Origin: Scytonema hofmannii PCC 7110
GTDB lineage: Bacteria > Cyanobacteriota > Cyanobacteriia > Cyanobacteriales > Nostocaceae
Direction: 5' to 3'
Length of the DNA stretch: 64,000 nucleotides
Assembly: GCF_000346485.2 (NCBI RefSeq)
Contig: NZ_KQ976354.1
Span: 10,746,341 to 10,810,340, forward strand
Every line of letters begins with the position of its first letter. Within the stretch, counting starts at the first letter, position 1. The position numbers and the translations under genes were made by a program. Positions 61,774-64,000 of this stretch are shown here, piece by piece. The notes beneath the pieces were generated by a model. That model worked only from the letters and a program-made list of their open reading frames with translations, did no database searches and was not told where the DNA came from.

Positions 61774-63054
61774 ATGAACAAAGAAGCACCTAGTACTACA
61801 AATACCAAAAAAATAGCGTCAGCAAAAGCATTCAAATTCAATCTTTTTGACTCTAAGTTTAACGCTAATCCTTATCCAACCTACCATCGCCTCCGAGAAG
61901 AAGATCCGGTACATAAATACTTTGTTGGAGGTGATTGGATCGTTACCCGCTATGCCGATGTCAAAGCAGTTTTAAAAAGTGGTTGTGTTCGTACTGATGA
62001 TAGACCAAAATCAATACAAGAAAGAAACAAATATCTCCAAGACAAGGAAAAGAATCTAAATACTCTTGCTTATACCACCAGCCGATTTTTATTTTATACG
62101 AATCCACCAGACCATACTAGATTACGTGCATTGGTGGGTAAAGGTTTTTCTCCTGTAGTTGTTGAGCGTATGCGTCCCCATATTCAGGAAATTGTGGATG
62201 AATTGCTTGACAAAATTCGGCACAAGGGGAGTATGGACATTGTTGCCGATCTTGCCAGTCCACTGTCTGTTAGTGTAATTAGTAAGCTGTTGGGAATACC
62301 AAAAGAAGCTCAACAGCAGCTTCATCAGTGGGCTAATGTTTTGTCCCGTATTTTAGATCCACTGGTGTCACTAGAAGAATATCAAGCGATGAATAAAGCT
62401 ACAGAAGAGATTCAGGAATATTTACGTACTCTGATTGCCGAACGAGAAAAAACACCACAAGAAGATTTGATTAGTAATTTGATTGCAGCTCAAGAGCAAA
62501 ACGATCGGTTAAGTCAAAAGGAAATATTAGCAGTTTGCACATTGTTATTCGCCGCTGGTGAAGAAACTACAGGTAATACAATAGGCAATGGAATGCTAGC
62601 ATTGCTACAACACCCTCACCAAATGGAACAGATCAAAAGAGAACCGACAATGATTCAAAGTGCTGTAGAAGAATTAATTCGCTACGATAGTGCAGTTCAG
62701 ATGTTAACCCGTATTGCTACTGATAATTTAGAAATAGGCAACCAAACAATTAAAGCAGGCGAAAAGATAGTTCTTTGCTTAGGAGCAGCTAATCGAGATC
62801 CAGCGCAGTTTCCCGAACCCGATCAATTAAATATTCATCGGAACCCGAATCACCACGTTGCTTTTGCTGATAGTATTCATTATTGCTTGGGAGCTGCACT
62901 AGCGCGGGTGGAGACTCAACTTGCTATTAACACATTGATGCAACAATTTCCTGATTTAAAGTTAGCTTCAAACCAACTGGAGTGGCGTCATAGCATCGTC
63001 TTGCGTGGCTTAAAGGCTCTCCCCGTTACCTTTAAATCATCAACGGCAACATAA
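61774..63054 (+). CDS. cytochrome P450, copy 2 (tandem duplicate)
   Basis: The 426-residue protein differs from copy 1 by about nine residues in the first 150, is identical from there to about residue 416 as far as I can see, and has a different end (VTFKSSTAT instead of ISF). It has the same FADSIHYCLG haem loop and AGEETT motif. The 5' leader (GTGTTTGAAACCAATGAAAT...) before both genes is also the same, with a period of 1,317 bp. This is a recent duplication or recent gene conversion. Confidence 0.93.
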   Translation: MNKEAPSTTNTKKIASAKAFKFNLFDSKFNANPYPTYHRLREEDPVHKYFVGGDWIVTRYADVKAVLKSGCVRTDDRPKSIQERNKYLQDKEKNLNTLAYTTSRFLFYTNPPDHTRLRALVGKGFSPVVVERMRPHIQEIVDELLDKIRHKGSMDIVADLASPLSVSVISKLLGIPKEAQQQLHQWANVLSRILDPLVSLEEYQAMNKATEEIQEYLRTLIAEREKTPQEDLISNLIAAQEQNDRLSQKEILAVCTLLFAAGEETTGNTIGNGMLALLQHPHQMEQIKREPTMIQSAVEELIRYDSAVQMLTRIATDNLEIGNQTIKAGEKIVLCLGAANRDPAQFPEPDQLNIHRNPNHHVAFADSIHYCLGAALARVETQLAINTLMQQFPDLKLASNQLEWRHSIVLRGLKALPVTFKSSTAT

Positions 63055-63128
63055 GGAATTCAAGGTTTTGCCTATGGTGGCAAGAATTAAACTTTTACAG
63101 TACCAGTTCATTATTAATAAGTCTAGAC

Positions 63129-64000
63129 ATGAGTAGTTGTATAACAGAGGATCAAAAAATACTCCTTCAAGTCGTTCAAATGATCCTAAATTACTTACAG
63201 GAACAGCAAATAGGCACGAAGGTAGTCGATTATCAAAGCCCTGATATACTTAAGAAAAAACTCGATTTAAGTTTACCAGAGGAGGGTGTTTCTTTATCAG
63301 AGCTATTCGGTGTGATTCAATCGTACCTCCAGTATAGTACCCGGACTAGTAGCTCGAATTTTTTCAATCTACTCTTCGCCGGTTTCCAGCCAGAAGGACT
63401 ACTGAGTGAAATGGTTACGAGCGTAACTAACAATACTATGCACACCTACGAGAGTTCGCCAGTTGCCACACTTATGGAGATGGCTTTGATTGATGCTCTC
63501 AATAGTATGGTAGGTTTCGACTCTGGTGAGGGTTTGATGGTTACAGGTGGCAGCAACGCAAATGCGATCGCGATGCTACTAGCGCGACATAAATTACTAC
63601 CTGAGACTAAACATACTGGGTTGGGCGGCTCAAAGCTTGTAGCGTTCATTTCAGAACAGGCGCATTATTCCTTTCTTAAAGCAGCAAATCTGTTAGGAAT
63701 TGGAATGGAAAATGTTGTCAAAGTAAAGACCGATCGCTTAGGCTGCATGATTCCACAGGAATTAGAAGCTGCAATTATCCAGAGCTTGAATGACGGGAAA
63801 ACGCCAATATTTGTTGGTGCCACTGCCGGGACGACTGTTCTTGGGGCTTTTGACCCTTTCCCATCTATTGCACAAATAACCCGTAAATACGAACTTTGGC
63901 TACATGTGGATGGTGCTTGGGGCTGTCCTGTCTTATTCAGTCGCAAGCACAAGCACTTGTTGGCGGGAAGTGAGCTAGCGGATTCTTTTACTTGGGACGC
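63129..64000 (+). CDS. group II PLP-dependent decarboxylase (3' cut by window)
   Basis: The first 290 residues of a PLP enzyme of the glutamate/aromatic/diaminobutyrate decarboxylase group are present: SSSNFFNLLFAGFQPEG near 75, MVTGGSNANAIAMLLAR near 137 and LWLHVDGAWG near 257, which holds the PLP-binding Asp. The sequence ends at DSFTWDA, just before the catalytic Lys. It probably makes an amine from an amino acid, for example diaminobutyrate, glutamate or aspartate, to be joined to the fatty acid by the cluster. The ATG at 63129 begins MSSCITEDQK. It follows the P450 by about 75 bp, so it may be in the same operon. Confidence 0.88.
   Translation, partial: MSSCITEDQKILLQVVQMILNYLQEQQIGTKVVDYQSPDILKKKLDLSLPEEGVSLSELFGVIQSYLQYSTRTSSSNFFNLLFAGFQPEGLLSEMVTSVTNNTMHTYESSPVATLMEMALIDALNSMVGFDSGEGLMVTGGSNANAIAMLLARHKLLPETKHTGLGGSKLVAFISEQAHYSFLKAANLLGIGMENVVKVKTDRLGCMIPQELEAAIIQSLNDGKTPIFVGATAGTTVLGAFDPFPSIAQITRKYELWLHVDGAWGCPVLFSRKHKHLLAGSELADSFTWD

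Noticed and set aside
1-64000. tRNA, rRNA and CRISPR arrays
   Set aside because: I looked for T-loop-like GGTTCRA motifs, long conserved rRNA sequences and spaced 25-40 base repeats and saw none; the tandem heptamers have no spacers.

Overview
The window is chromosomal DNA of a filamentous, probably heterocyst-forming (Nostocales-type) cyanobacterium. The evidence is the frequent HIP1 octamer GCGATCGC, arrays of tandem heptamers, giant kinase-ATPase-histidine kinase receptors, a PAP/fibrillin protein, a CrtD carotenoid desaturase, a sucrase/ferredoxin-like protein and DUF2358/DUF4912 proteins. No rRNA, tRNA or CRISPR array was found. The organism cannot be named from the sequence alone.

Layout. 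1-12.8 kb holds signalling and replication genes: a giant Ser/Thr kinase-ATPase-GAF-histidine kinase, a two-domain cell-wall hydrolase, DNA primase, and an overlapping pair of histidine kinases. 13-15.5 kb has a lipoprotein and a Tat-exported multicopper oxidase. 16.3-25.4 kb has a membrane NACHT NTPase, a NagB-like deaminase diverging from a HAD phosphatase, a periplasmic binding protein with a Ser/Thr kinase, a TumE-type toxin-antitoxin pair and a glutathionyl-hydroquinone reductase. 25.5-28 kb is a PAP/fibrillin gene and a decaying toxin-antitoxin cluster. 28-41.3 kb is housekeeping and metabolism: ROK kinase, Mut7-C RNase, sucrase/ferredoxin-like protein, M50 protease with TPRs, ABC exporter, fructosamine kinase, M16 peptidase, CrtD. 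41.6-51.6 kb is accessory: a MarR/GNAT divergent pair with a duplicated palindromic operator, gene remnants, DUF4912, a phosphodiester glycosidase, another toxin-antitoxin pair, a broken IS630 transposase, Uma2, DUF2358 and ArsA.

The most unusual region is 52.0-64.0 kb, an apparently undescribed biosynthetic cluster on the plus strand: a KS-AT-ACP-condensation megasynthase with altered KS and AT active-site motifs, an in-frame condensation-like C-terminal half behind a single TAG, a fatty acyl-AMP ligase fused to an ACP, two almost identical cytochrome P450s with a degenerate haem-loop motif, and the start of a group II PLP-dependent decarboxylase that runs off the window. A plausible logic is fatty acid activation, P450 oxidation and condensation with an amine or amino acid to give a lipoamide-like product; this is inference.

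The second theme is repeats. Several families of short inverted-repeat elements (MITE-like) share interchangeable core sequences. One is nested in an IS630 transposase with a clean TA duplication. Heptamer arrays lie at, or supply, the stop codons of many genes, and several genes carry repeats inserted in frame.
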